A stretch of DNA of 64,000 nucleotides from AC-32 sp963746155. GTDB taxonomy: Bacteria > Actinomycetota > Thermoleophilia > Gaiellales > Gaiellaceae. Both the position numbers and the translations under genes were made by a program. The stretch lies in the NCBI GenBank assembly GCA_963746155.1, contig CAVVAB010000006.1, forward strand, positions 124,001 to 188,000. Reading direction: 5' to 3'. Under the pieces are notes generated by a model that was not told the origin of the DNA, did no database searches, and saw nothing but the letters and a program-made list of their open reading frames with translations. This document shows positions 34,829-42,969 of this stretch, in pieces (the first letter of the stretch is position 1; every line of letters starts with the position of its first letter).

Positions 34829-36265
34829 ATGAGCGTGACGGTTTCCCAGCACAAGAACTTCGTCGGCGGGAAATGGGTCGACGCCTCCGACGGCGGGACG
34901 ATGGAGGTCCTGAACCCGTCCACCGGCGAGACGATTGCCGAGGTCCCGCGCGGGACGCAGGAAGACGTCGATCGCGCCGTCGAGGCGGCGAAGACGGCTC
35001 TGCCCGAGTGGCTCGAGACGACGCCCGGCGAGCGGGCCGAGGCGCTGCTCAAGGTCGCAGACGCGATCGACGAGCACGGCGACGAGCTCGCCGAGATCGA
35101 GTCGCAGAACGTGGGCAAGCCGCTCTCGTACGCGAAGGACGAGATTCCGGTCTGCACGGACAACATCCGCTTCTTCGCGGGCGCAGCGCGCCTGCTCGAG
35201 GGCAAGTCCGCGGGCGAGTACATGCGCGGCTACACGTCGATGATCCGGCGCGAGCCGCTCGGGATCGTCGGCGGGATCGCGCCGTGGAACTACCCGCTGA
35301 TGATGGCGATCTGGAAGATCGCGCCGGCCCTCGCCGCGGGCAACGTCCAGGTGCTGAAGCCCTCCGAGCAGACGCCGCTGACGACGCTGAAGCTTGCCGA
35401 GCTGGTCGCCGACATCCTTCCGGCCGGAGTGCTGAACGTGATCACCGGCGACGGCGAGCCCGTCGGCGCGGGGATCGTGCGGCATCCGGACGTGCGCCTC
35501 GTCTCCCTGACCGGCGACGTGGCGACGGGCAAGGAGGTTGCGCGCGCCGCTGCGGACACGCTCAAGCGCGTCCACCTCGAGCTCGGCGGCAAGGCGCCGG
35601 TGATCGTCTTCGACGACGCCGACCCGGCCGCTGCCGCCGAGGCGGTCAAGATCGCCGGCTACTGGAACTCGGGCCAGGACTGCACGGCCGCGTCGCGCGT
35701 GGTCGCCGGGCCCAAGGTCTACGACAAGCTCATCGAAGAGCTTGTCCCGAGGGTCGAGTCGCTGCACGTGGGCGATCCGGCCGAGGGTGACGAGATCGAG
35801 ATGGGGCCGGTGATCTCGAAGGCCCAGCAGGATCGCGTGCTCGGCTTCCTCGATCGCGCGACGGGCGCCACCGTGCTCACGGGCGGCGGGACGAACGGCG
35901 ACCGCGGCTTCTTCGTCAAGCCGACCGTGATCGCGGACGTCGGCCAGGAGGACGAGATCGTCCAGCGCGAGGTGTTCGGCCCCGTTGTCACCGTCCAGCG
36001 GTTCGCGGACGACGACCAGGCGATCGCGTGGGCGAACGACGTCCCCTACGGGCTGGCGGCCTCGGTCTGGACGCGGGACGTCGGGCGGGCGCTGAACGCG
36101 GCGCGGAAGCTCCAGTTCGGCACGGTCTGGGTCAACGACCACATCCCGCTCGTGTCGGAGATGCCGCACGGCGGCTACAAGCAGTCGGGCTACGGCAAGG
36201 ACCTCTCCGCGTACTCGCTCGAGGACTACACGCAGATCAAGCACGTGATGGCGAAGATCGACTGA
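34829..36265 (+). CDS. patD: Aminobutyraldehyde dehydrogenase (PatD-like)
   Basis: 478 aa, ATG at 34829 after GGGAGG. It oxidises 4-aminobutyraldehyde to GABA with NAD. ALDH landmarks: APWNYPLMMAIWKIAPALAAGN, LTGDVATGKEVA, the catalytic Glu in LELGGKAPVIVFDDAD, the nucleophile Cys in NSGQDCTAASR, and EVFGPVVTVQRF. The exact wording GEYMRGYTSMIRREPLG and NSGQDCTAA is close to E. coli PatD (YdcW), which likewise neighbours a YdcSTUV transporter. The product would receive aldehyde from the aminotransferase/oxidase encoded about 8 kb downstream. Confidence 0.88.
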   Translation: MSVTVSQHKNFVGGKWVDASDGGTMEVLNPSTGETIAEVPRGTQEDVDRAVEAAKTALPEWLETTPGERAEALLKVADAIDEHGDELAEIESQNVGKPLSYAKDEIPVCTDNIRFFAGAARLLEGKSAGEYMRGYTSMIRREPLGIVGGIAPWNYPLMMAIWKIAPALAAGNVQVLKPSEQTPLTTLKLAELVADILPAGVLNVITGDGEPVGAGIVRHPDVRLVSLTGDVATGKEVARAAADTLKRVHLELGGKAPVIVFDDADPAAAAEAVKIAGYWNSGQDCTAASRVVAGPKVYDKLIEELVPRVESLHVGDPAEGDEIEMGPVISKAQQDRVLGFLDRATGATVLTGGGTNGDRGFFVKPTVIADVGQEDEIVQREVFGPVVTVQRFADDDQAIAWANDVPYGLAASVWTRDVGRALNAARKLQFGTVWVNDHIPLVSEMPHGGYKQSGYGKDLSAYSLEDYTQIKHVMAKID

Positions 36266-36283
36266 CTTCCGGTGTCGCCCTTG

Positions 36284-36326
36284 ACGCAATGCGGGGCGTC
36301 GTGGTAGGAAACGCCCCGCATTGCGT
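36284..36326. promoter_or_regulatory. Perfect 16-bp inverted repeat upstream of the permease gene
   Basis: ACGCAATGCGGGGCGT (36284-36299) and ACGCCCCGCATTGCGT (36311-36326) are perfect inverted repeats around 11 bp containing GTGGTAGGAA. It lies between patD and the permease gene, 54 bp before the GTG. It could terminate patD transcription or act as an operator. A related site lies before the Lrp gene, sharing CGTGGTA and CGCATTGCG, which favours an operator. Confidence 0.65.
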
Positions 36327-36379
36327 GGCTAATGACGCTCGTCTAACCGCTTTTTGCGCAAGCGAACACGGGAGGACCG

Positions 36380-37918
36380 GTGGCCGGCGAAGGCGTCATA
36401 GAGGTCTCAGCGCGAACCGGGGAGCACGAGGCCCCGGGCGAGAAGGGCCTGAAGGCCTCCGCGCTCGGCTTCATGTCGAGCGTCGTCATCGGCGTCGCCT
36501 CGACGGCTCCCGGCTATAGCCTCGCCGCGACGCTCGGCTTCGTCACCGCGGTCGCCGGCATCGGCTACCAGGCGCCGATCGTGATGGTGATCGCGTTCAT
36601 CCCGATGCTCCTGATTGCGCTCGCGTTCAAGTACCTGAACGAGGCCGATCCCGACTGCGGGACGACGTTCTCGTGGGGCACGCGCGCGTTCGGGCCGGTC
36701 ACGGGCTGGCTCGGCGGCTGGGGAATCATCTACGCAGACGTGCTGGTGATGGCGAGTCTGTCCCAGATCGCCGGGAGCTACACGTTCCTGCTCTTCGGGC
36801 AGGACGACCTGGCGGCGAACAGGTTCTGGGTCGGCGTCATCGGCGTCATCTGGATCCTCGCCATGAGCCTGATCTGCTACGTCGGCGTGGAGGCTTCCGC
36901 GAAAACGCAGTGGTTCCTGCTCGGAGCGGAGATCGTCGCGCTGGCGATCTTCTCGATCGTCGCGCTCGCCCGCGTCTACATCCAGGATCCGGTCGGTAGC
37001 GTCCACCCATCGCTGAGCTGGCTGAACCCGCTCGACATCAGCTCGTTCGGCGCGCTGACGAGCGGGCTCCTGCTGGCGATCTTCATCTACTGGGGGTGGG
37101 ACACCGCCGTCTCCGTCAACGAGGAGACGGAGGACTCGACGAAGACGCCCGGGAAGGCGGCCGTCGTCAGCACGCTGCTCCTGCTCGGCATCTACGTGAT
37201 CGTCTCGATTGCCGCGCAGGCCTACCACGGGGTCGAGTTCCTGAACAAGAACCAGGACGACGTTCTGAGCGCGCTCGGCGCCGACGTGCTGCCGTGGGGT
37301 CTCGACAAGATCCTGATCATCGCGGTACTGACCTCGGCCTCGGCCTCGACCCAGACGACCATTCTCCCGACCACGCGGTCGAGCCTCTCGATGGCCGCGC
37401 ACGGGGCGATCCCGAAGTACTTCGGGCGTATCCACCCGCGCTACCTGACGCCGAGCGCCTCCACGATCTGGATGTGCATCATCTCGATCATCTGCTTCGT
37501 GACGCTGAACTCCCTCAGCTCGTCGATCCTGGAGGACTCGGTCACGGCGACCGGCTTCGGGATCGCGTTCTACTACGGGCTGACCGGCTTCGCGTGCACC
37601 TGGTACTTCCGGCACGAGCTGCGGCGGAGCGCGCGGAACGTGTTCTACGTCGGGTTGCTGCCGCTCCTCGGCGGGCTCTTCCTCTTCGCGATCCTCGGCT
37701 ACAGCGTCTACCTGCAGACGAACTCGGACAACTACAGCAGCTCGCTGTTCGGAATCTCCACGGCGCTCGCGATCGCGATCATGTCGCTGATACTCGGGAT
37801 CGTGATCCTCATCCTGCAGCGGATCTTCGCGCCGGATCCGTTCTTCCGGCGCAAGAGCGAGGTGGCGCAGCCGGGCATCCTCGAAGAGGCAAGAGAGGAG
37901 GCGCCCGCCGGTGCCTAA
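36380..37918 (+). CDS. APC-family amino acid/polyamine permease
   Basis: 512 aa from GTG at 36380 (GGGAGG five bases upstream). About 12 membrane spans. The first carries the APC signature SSVVIGVASTAPGYSLAATLGF, with the broken helix GVASTAPG, then YLNEADPDCGTTFSWGTRAFGPVTGWLGGW. A proton- or exchange-driven uptake carrier, probably for putrescine, GABA or a related amine given the neighbours. The stop overlaps the start of the universal stress protein by 8 bp. Confidence 0.9.
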   Translation: MAGEGVIEVSARTGEHEAPGEKGLKASALGFMSSVVIGVASTAPGYSLAATLGFVTAVAGIGYQAPIVMVIAFIPMLLIALAFKYLNEADPDCGTTFSWGTRAFGPVTGWLGGWGIIYADVLVMASLSQIAGSYTFLLFGQDDLAANRFWVGVIGVIWILAMSLICYVGVEASAKTQWFLLGAEIVALAIFSIVALARVYIQDPVGSVHPSLSWLNPLDISSFGALTSGLLLAIFIYWGWDTAVSVNEETEDSTKTPGKAAVVSTLLLLGIYVIVSIAAQAYHGVEFLNKNQDDVLSALGADVLPWGLDKILIIAVLTSASASTQTTILPTTRSSLSMAAHGAIPKYFGRIHPRYLTPSASTIWMCIISIICFVTLNSLSSSILEDSVTATGFGIAFYYGLTGFACTWYFRHELRRSARNVFYVGLLPLLGGLFLFAILGYSVYLQTNSDNYSSSLFGISTALAIAIMSLILGIVILILQRIFAPDPFFRRKSEVAQPGILEEAREEAPAGA

Positions 37919-38339
37919 GCCGATCGTGGTCGGGTACGTCGCTCAGCCGGGCGCCCAGGCGGCGCTCATGGAGGCCGCCGACCTCGCGAAGCTCTCCGGG
38001 GCGAAGTTGATCATCGTGTTCGCCTACGAGATCCCGGCAGCGTACGGGGGCGGCGAGACCGGCGACTACCGCCGGGCGCTGAAGGAGCTCGCCGAGAACG
38101 CCACGGACGACGCCGTCGCGCGGATCAAGGACTCCGGGGTCGAGTACGAGGTCGCGCTCGTTCCGAAGCGCCCGGTCGACGCGCTGGTCGAGGTCGCAAA
38201 GGAGCGCGACGCGCAGATGATCGCCGTCGGGACGCAGGGCGAGCACCCGATCACCGGCGCGTTTCTCGGCTCCGTCCCGCACAAGCTCCTCCACGTCTCC
38301 ACGCTCCCGGTGCTTGTCGTACCGGGGAAGAAGGACTGA
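37911..38339 (+). CDS. Universal stress protein, UspA family (ATP-binding type)
   Basis: 142 aa from GTG at 37911, overlapping the permease stop. Single Usp domain: KPIVVGYVAQPGAQAALMEAADLA at the start and the ATP-binding Gx2Gx9GS motif GTQGEHPITGAFLGSVPHKLL near the end, then VSTLPVLVVP. The fusion-like coupling to a permease is frequent; Usp proteins can regulate transporters by ATP occupancy. A hairpin follows 6 bp after the stop. Confidence 0.9.
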   Translation: MPKPIVVGYVAQPGAQAALMEAADLAKLSGAKLIIVFAYEIPAAYGGGETGDYRRALKELAENATDDAVARIKDSGVEYEVALVPKRPVDALVEVAKERDAQMIAVGTQGEHPITGAFLGSVPHKLLHVSTLPVLVVPGKKD

Positions 38340-38345
38340 GCTGAA

Positions 38346-38365
38346 ACCGCTCGATTCCGAGCGGT
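38346..38365 (+). terminator. Hairpin after the universal stress protein gene
   Basis: ACCGCTCG pairs with CGAGCGGT around an ATTC loop, starting six bases after the stop. An intrinsic terminator is likely from its position; there is no T-tract. Confidence 0.55.
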
Positions 38366-38384
38366 CGACCGTTCCCGATTGACC

Positions 38385-38426
38385 ACATGCGCAGCAGCGT
38401 GGTACGAATCGCCACGCATTGCGAGG
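38385..38426. promoter_or_regulatory. Imperfect inverted repeat before the Lrp gene
   Basis: The region around GCGTGGTACGAATCGCCACGC has a 6-bp core GCGTGG/CCACGC, extended by TGCGCAGCA on one side and ATTGCGAGGCA on the other. The right half CGCCACGCATTGCG closely matches CGCCCCGCATTGCG of the site at 36284-36326. It ends just before the Lrp start (GTG 38431). Probable autoregulatory operator (inference). Confidence 0.5.
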
Positions 38427-38430
38427 CAGC

Positions 38431-38946
38431 GTGATCGAGCGCATGCGGCGGGGCCCCGTCTCACGCGACCGGAGCATCGACGAGACCGACCGGTCGATCA
38501 TCGAGGCGCTGCAGAAGAACGGCCGCGAGTCGTTCCGCCGCATCGCGCGGCGGATCGGCGTCTCGGAGGCGACCGTGCGCTCGCGGTATTCGCGGCTCTG
38601 CGAGGACAACATCCTCCAGGTCACCGGGGTGACGAACCCGCTCGGGCTCGGCTTCGAGGCGATGGCCATGGTCGGCATCCGCACGAACGGCGCGCCCGAG
38701 CCCGTCTCCGACGAGATCGCCCGCTGGGACGAGGCCGACTACGTCGTCGTCACCGCGGGGCAGTTCGACATCCTCGTCGAGGTCGTCTGCGCCGACCGGA
38801 GGCACCTGCTCGACGTGACCAACAAGATCCGCGCGCTCGAGGGCGTCGTCTCGACCGAGACGTTCCTCTACCTCGAGATGTGGAAGCAGCTCTACGACTG
38901 GGGCACCGGCGAGCAGGCCGACCTCTCCCCGGTGGGGACGGGCTGA
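38431..38946 (+). CDS. Lrp/AsnC-family transcriptional regulator
   Basis: About 171 aa; GTG at 38431 chosen (GAGG four bases upstream; TTG 38419 and ATG 38443 are alternatives). The N-terminal helix-turn-helix is DRSIIEALQKNGRESFRRIARRIGVSEATVRSRYSRL; the C-terminal RAM domain carries VVVTAGQFDILVEVVCADRRHLLDV and IRALEGVVSTETFLYLEM. Such regulators sense amino acids or amines as oligomers. It lies at the head of the second polyamine transporter operon, its stop overlapping the ATPase ATG, so it is the likely local regulator of polyamine catabolism. Confidence 0.9.
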   Translation: MIERMRRGPVSRDRSIDETDRSIIEALQKNGRESFRRIARRIGVSEATVRSRYSRLCEDNILQVTGVTNPLGLGFEAMAMVGIRTNGAPEPVSDEIARWDEADYVVVTAGQFDILVEVVCADRRHLLDVTNKIRALEGVVSTETFLYLEMWKQLYDWGTGEQADLSPVGTG

Positions 38947-40085
38947 TGGCGGTCGAGAGCCAGGTCGAGCCCCAGGACGAGACCGCGCTTCAGCCGTCGG
39001 GCGACACGAACGTCGACGTTCGGCTCGACCACGTGGTCAAGCGGTTCGACGAGGTCGCCGCCGTCGACGACCTCTCGCTCGAGATCGAGCGGGGCAGCTT
39101 CTTCGCGCTCCTCGGCCCGTCCGGCTGCGGCAAGACGACGACGCTGCGGATGATCGGCGGCTTCGAGGAGCCGACCGAGGGCACGATCTACCTCGGCGAG
39201 GAGCCCGTCACCGGGAAGCCGCCCTACAAGCGCGACGTTAATACGGTCTTCCAGTCGTATGCCCTCTTCCCGCACCTGACGATCTTCGAGAACGTCGCGT
39301 TCGGCCCGCGCCGGAAGGGCGTGGGCAAGGACGAAATGCGAGGCCGCGTGAACGAGATCCTGCGGCTCGTGGGCCTCGAGGGCTTCGAGCAACGCAAGCC
39401 ACGCCAGCTCTCCGGCGGCCAGCAGCAGCGGGTAGCGCTCGCGCGCGCGCTCGTCAACAAGCCGCGCGTGCTCCTCCTCGACGAGCCGCTCGGCGCGCTC
39501 GACCTGAAACTCCGCAAGCAGATGCAGCTCGAGCTCAAGGCGATCCAGCACGACGTCGGCATCACGTTCGTCCACGTCACGCACGACCAGGAAGAGGCGA
39601 TGACGATGGCGGACCGGATCGCGATCATGAACGCCGGCAAGATCGAGCAGCTCGGCAGTCCGGCCGATCTCTACGAGCGTCCCAAGACCGCGTTCGTCGC
39701 GGGGTTCCTCGGCATCTCCAACCTGCTCGACGGGGTGGTCGAGGGATCCGACGCCGTGCGACTCGACAGCGGCGCCGTCGTGCGCGCCCAGGTGAACGGA
39801 CGGACGGGCAAGGTCGCGGCGGGCGTGCGGCCCGAGAAGATCACGCTCGGTCCGGGCGGTGGGCCCAACGAGCTGAGCGGACGGGTCCTCGAAACCGCGT
39901 ACATCGGAGTCGCGACGCAGGTCGTCGTCTCGACCCCGGCCGGAACGATCCACGTATTCGCGCAGAACATCGATTCGGCAAGGCCCATTCCTGCACTCGG
40001 CTCGGACGTCACTCTGACATGGAACCCGGAGACGACCTTCGTGGTCTCCGGCCAGGACACACTCGAACAGGAGGACACTGGATGA
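38946..40085 (+). CDS. potA: Polyamine ABC transporter ATPase (PotA)
   Basis: 379 aa. Walker A GPSGCGKTTTLRMIGG, signature QLSGGQQQRVALARAL, Walker B LLLDEPLGALDLKLR, VTHDQEEAMTMADRI, and a C-terminal TOBE domain (AAGVRPEKITLG, VLETAYIGVATQVVV). Similar to, but clearly diverged from, the ATPase at 30825. ATG overlaps the Lrp stop (TGATG). The stop overlaps the binding-protein ATG. Confidence 0.92.
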   Translation: MAVESQVEPQDETALQPSGDTNVDVRLDHVVKRFDEVAAVDDLSLEIERGSFFALLGPSGCGKTTTLRMIGGFEEPTEGTIYLGEEPVTGKPPYKRDVNTVFQSYALFPHLTIFENVAFGPRRKGVGKDEMRGRVNEILRLVGLEGFEQRKPRQLSGGQQQRVALARALVNKPRVLLLDEPLGALDLKLRKQMQLELKAIQHDVGITFVHVTHDQEEAMTMADRIAIMNAGKIEQLGSPADLYERPKTAFVAGFLGISNLLDGVVEGSDAVRLDSGAVVRAQVNGRTGKVAAGVRPEKITLGPGGGPNELSGRVLETAYIGVATQVVVSTPAGTIHVFAQNIDSARPIPALGSDVTLTWNPETTFVVSGQDTLEQEDTG

Positions 40086-41239
40086 ACTCGAGAATGACCC
40101 GCGATCAGATGCTCCGACGCGGGGCGGCCGGAGTGAGCCTCCTGTCGCTGCCGGGTCTGCTCGCGGCCTGCGGCGGGGGCAGCAGTAGCAGCAGCAGCGG
40201 CGGCGGGCTGAACGACGTACTCAACTTCTCGAACTGGGAGCTCTACATCGACACGCCGGACACCCGCAAGGCCGCCGGCCTGACGGGACCGACGACGCTG
40301 CAACAGTTCACGAAGAAGACCGGGATCAAGGTCAACTACTACGAGGACGTCAACTCAAACTCCGAGTACTTTGCGACGGTCCAGGGCCGCCTGCGCCAGG
40401 GGCAGGGCATCGGGCGCGACATCATCGTCTCGACCGACAACGACCGCTTTCTCAACGAATACCTCGCGAACGGCTGGGCACAGAAGCTCGACAAGAGCCT
40501 GATCCCAAACATCAAGAACCTTATTCCGGCCCAGGCGCATCCTCCGTTCGACCCCAAGCGCGAGTACACGCTCCCATGGTTCTCGGGAATGGACGGAATC
40601 GCGTGGAACACGAAGCTCACCGGACCGATCACGACGGTCACGCAACTCCTCGAGGATCCGAAGCTGAAGGGCAAGGTCGGCGTCTGGAACTCGATGGGCG
40701 ACACGCTCGGCCTCGTCATGCTCGAGAACGGAGACGATCCGGCGAAGGTCACGGACGCGACGTTCAACGCGGCGCTTGCGAAGATCAAGAAGGCCAACGA
40801 CTCGGGCCAGATTCGCAGGTTCTACGGCAACGACTACGCGCAGCCGCTCGCGAGAGGCGATCTCGTTGCGAGCATGGCGTGGTCCGGCGACATCCTCAAT
40901 CTCGGCGACCCGAAGATCAAGTGGGCCATTCCGAAGGCGGGCGGGATCATCTTCACGGACAACATGCTCATCCCGAAGGGCGGCAGCGTGCCGACGGCCT
41001 CGACGTACATGAACTTCGTCTACGACCCGAACATCGCCGCCCAGCTCGCCCTCGGGGCGAACTACATCACGTCGGCCAAGGGCGTGAGTGAGGAAGCATC
41101 GAAGCTCAATCCCAAGGCGGCCGAGAACACGCTCGCCTTCCCGACCGACGCGATGCTCTCGCAGATGCACCAGAACGATCCCGCGATGCTGAGCAACCCG
41201 GACTACGAGAAGAAGTGGTTGGCAGTCCAGGGCAAGTAG
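40082..41239 (+). CDS. potD: Spermidine/putrescine-binding lipoprotein (PotD-like)
   Basis: 385 aa. It begins MNSRMTRDQMLRRGAAG, a twin-Arg-free Tat-like leader (RR inside MLRRGAAGVSLLSLPG) ending in a lipobox LLAACGGG, followed by a Ser/Gly linker. The binding fold reads LNFSNWELYIDTPD, QQFTKKTGIKVNYYEDVNSNSEYF, VSTDNDRFLNEYLANGW, SMAWSGDILNL and PKGGSVPTASTYMNFVYDP. The W and acidic residues that hold the polyamine amines in PotD are plausibly present. Followed by its two permeases. Confidence 0.9.
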   Translation: MNSRMTRDQMLRRGAAGVSLLSLPGLLAACGGGSSSSSSGGGLNDVLNFSNWELYIDTPDTRKAAGLTGPTTLQQFTKKTGIKVNYYEDVNSNSEYFATVQGRLRQGQGIGRDIIVSTDNDRFLNEYLANGWAQKLDKSLIPNIKNLIPAQAHPPFDPKREYTLPWFSGMDGIAWNTKLTGPITTVTQLLEDPKLKGKVGVWNSMGDTLGLVMLENGDDPAKVTDATFNAALAKIKKANDSGQIRRFYGNDYAQPLARGDLVASMAWSGDILNLGDPKIKWAIPKAGGIIFTDNMLIPKGGSVPTASTYMNFVYDPNIAAQLALGANYITSAKGVSEEASKLNPKAAENTLAFPTDAMLSQMHQNDPAMLSNPDYEKKWLAVQGK

Positions 41240-41248
41240 ACCGGCGAG

Positions 41249-42106
41249 ATGGGCTCGTTCTTCCACCGGCATAGGGGCGCCACGCCCTACCTCCTGCTCG
41301 CGCCGGGGATTCTCTGGCTCGCGATCTTCTTCCTGATCCCGCTAACGTTCCTTGGCTACGAGTCGCTGCAGTCCGGCCTCTTTCCGCACTTCAAGTTCAC
41401 CTGGCAGTTCTCGAACTTCTCGGACGGGATCCGCGACTACCACGTACAACTCGTGCGGTCGTTCGTGTACGCGGGAATCGCGACGGTCGCCTGTCTCGTC
41501 CTGGCCTACCCGCTCGTCTACTGGATCGCGTTCAGGGCGGGGCCGTGGCGGAATCTCTTCCTGCTGTTCATCGTCGCCCCGTTCTTCGTCACGTACCTCG
41601 TGCGGACGCTCGCGTGGCTGAACATCCTCGCCGACCAGGGGCCGGTGGTCGGGATCCTGCGGGACCTCCACATCCTCGGGCCGGACGGCCGGCTGCTGGC
41701 GACGACGTTCGCCGTGATCGCCGGAATCACCTACAACTTCTTCCCCTTCATGGCGTTGCCGCTCTACGTGTCGCTCGAGCAGATCGACGAGCGCCTGCTC
41801 GAGGCAGCGAAAGATCTCTATGCGTCGTCGCCGCGCGCATTCTGGAAGGTGACGCTTCCGCTGTCGGCACCCGGGATCGTGGCGGGCACGCTGCTCACGT
41901 TCATACCCGCCGCCGGTGACTTCATCAACGCCGCGCTCCTGGGCACGCCGAACCAGGCGATGATCGGGAACGTCATCCAGTCGAAGTTCCTCGAGTCGCT
42001 CGACTATCCGTCGGCCGCGTCGCTCTCGTTCATCCTCATGGGCCTGATCCTCGTTGCCCTGCTCGTCTACGCCCGAATCGTCGGCTCGGAGCGGCTGACG
42101 GGATGA
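41249..42106 (+). CDS. potB: Polyamine ABC transporter permease (PotB)
   Basis: 285 aa, six spans, beginning ATPYLLLAPGILWLAIFFLIPL, the PotB-family start. EAA loop: RLLEAAKDLYASSPRAFWKVTLPLSAPG. Intact; 9 bp after the binding protein and overlapping potC by 4 bp. Confidence 0.92.
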   Translation: MGSFFHRHRGATPYLLLAPGILWLAIFFLIPLTFLGYESLQSGLFPHFKFTWQFSNFSDGIRDYHVQLVRSFVYAGIATVACLVLAYPLVYWIAFRAGPWRNLFLLFIVAPFFVTYLVRTLAWLNILADQGPVVGILRDLHILGPDGRLLATTFAVIAGITYNFFPFMALPLYVSLEQIDERLLEAAKDLYASSPRAFWKVTLPLSAPGIVAGTLLTFIPAAGDFINAALLGTPNQAMIGNVIQSKFLESLDYPSAASLSFILMGLILVALLVYARIVGSERLTG

Positions 42107-42969
42107 CGACCGTCGCCGCGACACCCGCGCGCACCCGCCCCGGTTTGGCGACCCGCGCCTGGGCGTTCGTCAAGCACCACGCGCTGACGGTCTACGCGCT
42201 TCTCGCCGTCGCCTACCTGATGCTGCCGATCGCCGTCGTCATCCTCTTCTCCTTCAACAAGCCGACGGGCCGCTTCAACTACGTCTGGCACCAGTTCACC
42301 TTCGACAACTGGGCCCACTGGAACGTCGTTCTCGGGATCCAGAGCGCGATCATCACGTCGCTCGAGGTGGGCTTCCTCGCGACCGTCGTCGCGACCGCGC
42401 TCGGCACCCTGATCGCGCTGGCGATCGTCCGCCATCACTTCGTCGGGCGCGGCGCCGACGAGCCTGCTCGTCTTCCTGCCAATGGCGACACCGGAGATCG
42501 TGCTCGGGGCGTCGCTCCTGACGCTCTTCCTGAACACGACCGCGATCTTCCAGCTCGGCTTCTTCACGATCTTCATCGCGCACGTGATGTTCATCGTCAG
42601 CTTCGTCGTCGTGACGGTGAAGGCGCGCCTGATCGGCTTCGACCGTCACCTCGAGGAGGCCGCGATGGACCTGGGCGCGAACGAGCTGACGACGTTCCGC
42701 AAGGTGACGTTGCCGCTGATCGCCCCGGCGATGCTGGCGGCCGCGCTGCTGGGCTTCGCGCTCTCGATCGACGACTTCGTCATCACGTACTTCAATGCGG
42801 GCGCCACGCAGACGTTCCCGATCTTCGTGTGGGGCATCGCTCGGGTCTCGGTGCCGCCGCAGGTGAACGTCGTCGGCGAGCGCCATCTTCCTGATCGCGA
42901 TCGCGCATCGCCCTCGTCAACGTCTTCTGGCAGTACCGGACGGCAAAGCGCCAGCGAGGAGCCGTCTGA
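42103..42969 (+). CDS. potC: Polyamine ABC transporter permease (PotC), three insertions
   Basis: About 287 aa after repair. The N-terminus (VYALLAVAYLMLPIAVVILFSFNKP) and EAA loop (LEEAAMDLGANELTTFRKVTLPLIAP) are typical. Single extra bases occur near 42453 (repaired: GATSLLVFLPMATPEIVLG), 42876 and 42900 (repaired: GSAIFLIAIAIALVNVFWQYR), giving the natural end TAKRQRGAV. The TGA at 42967 overlaps the proposed CTG start of the aminotransferase. Confidence 0.88.

Noticed and set aside
33914..36289. 791-aa minus-strand frame opposite permeases and patD
   Set aside because: Low-complexity Arg/Asp/Glu shadow; the plus-strand genes have clear catalytic motifs.
36284..36326. CRISPR or insertion-sequence end
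   Set aside because: A single inverted repeat with no array, spacers, transposase or target duplication; operator or terminator fits better.
36407..37615. 402-aa minus-strand frame opposite the APC permease
   Set aside because: Shadow of the permease gene, with no domain and atypical composition.
30825..40085. Recent tandem duplication of the polyamine transporter
   Set aside because: The two ATPases and binding proteins are well diverged in sequence and gene order, so they are old paralogues or separate acquisitions.
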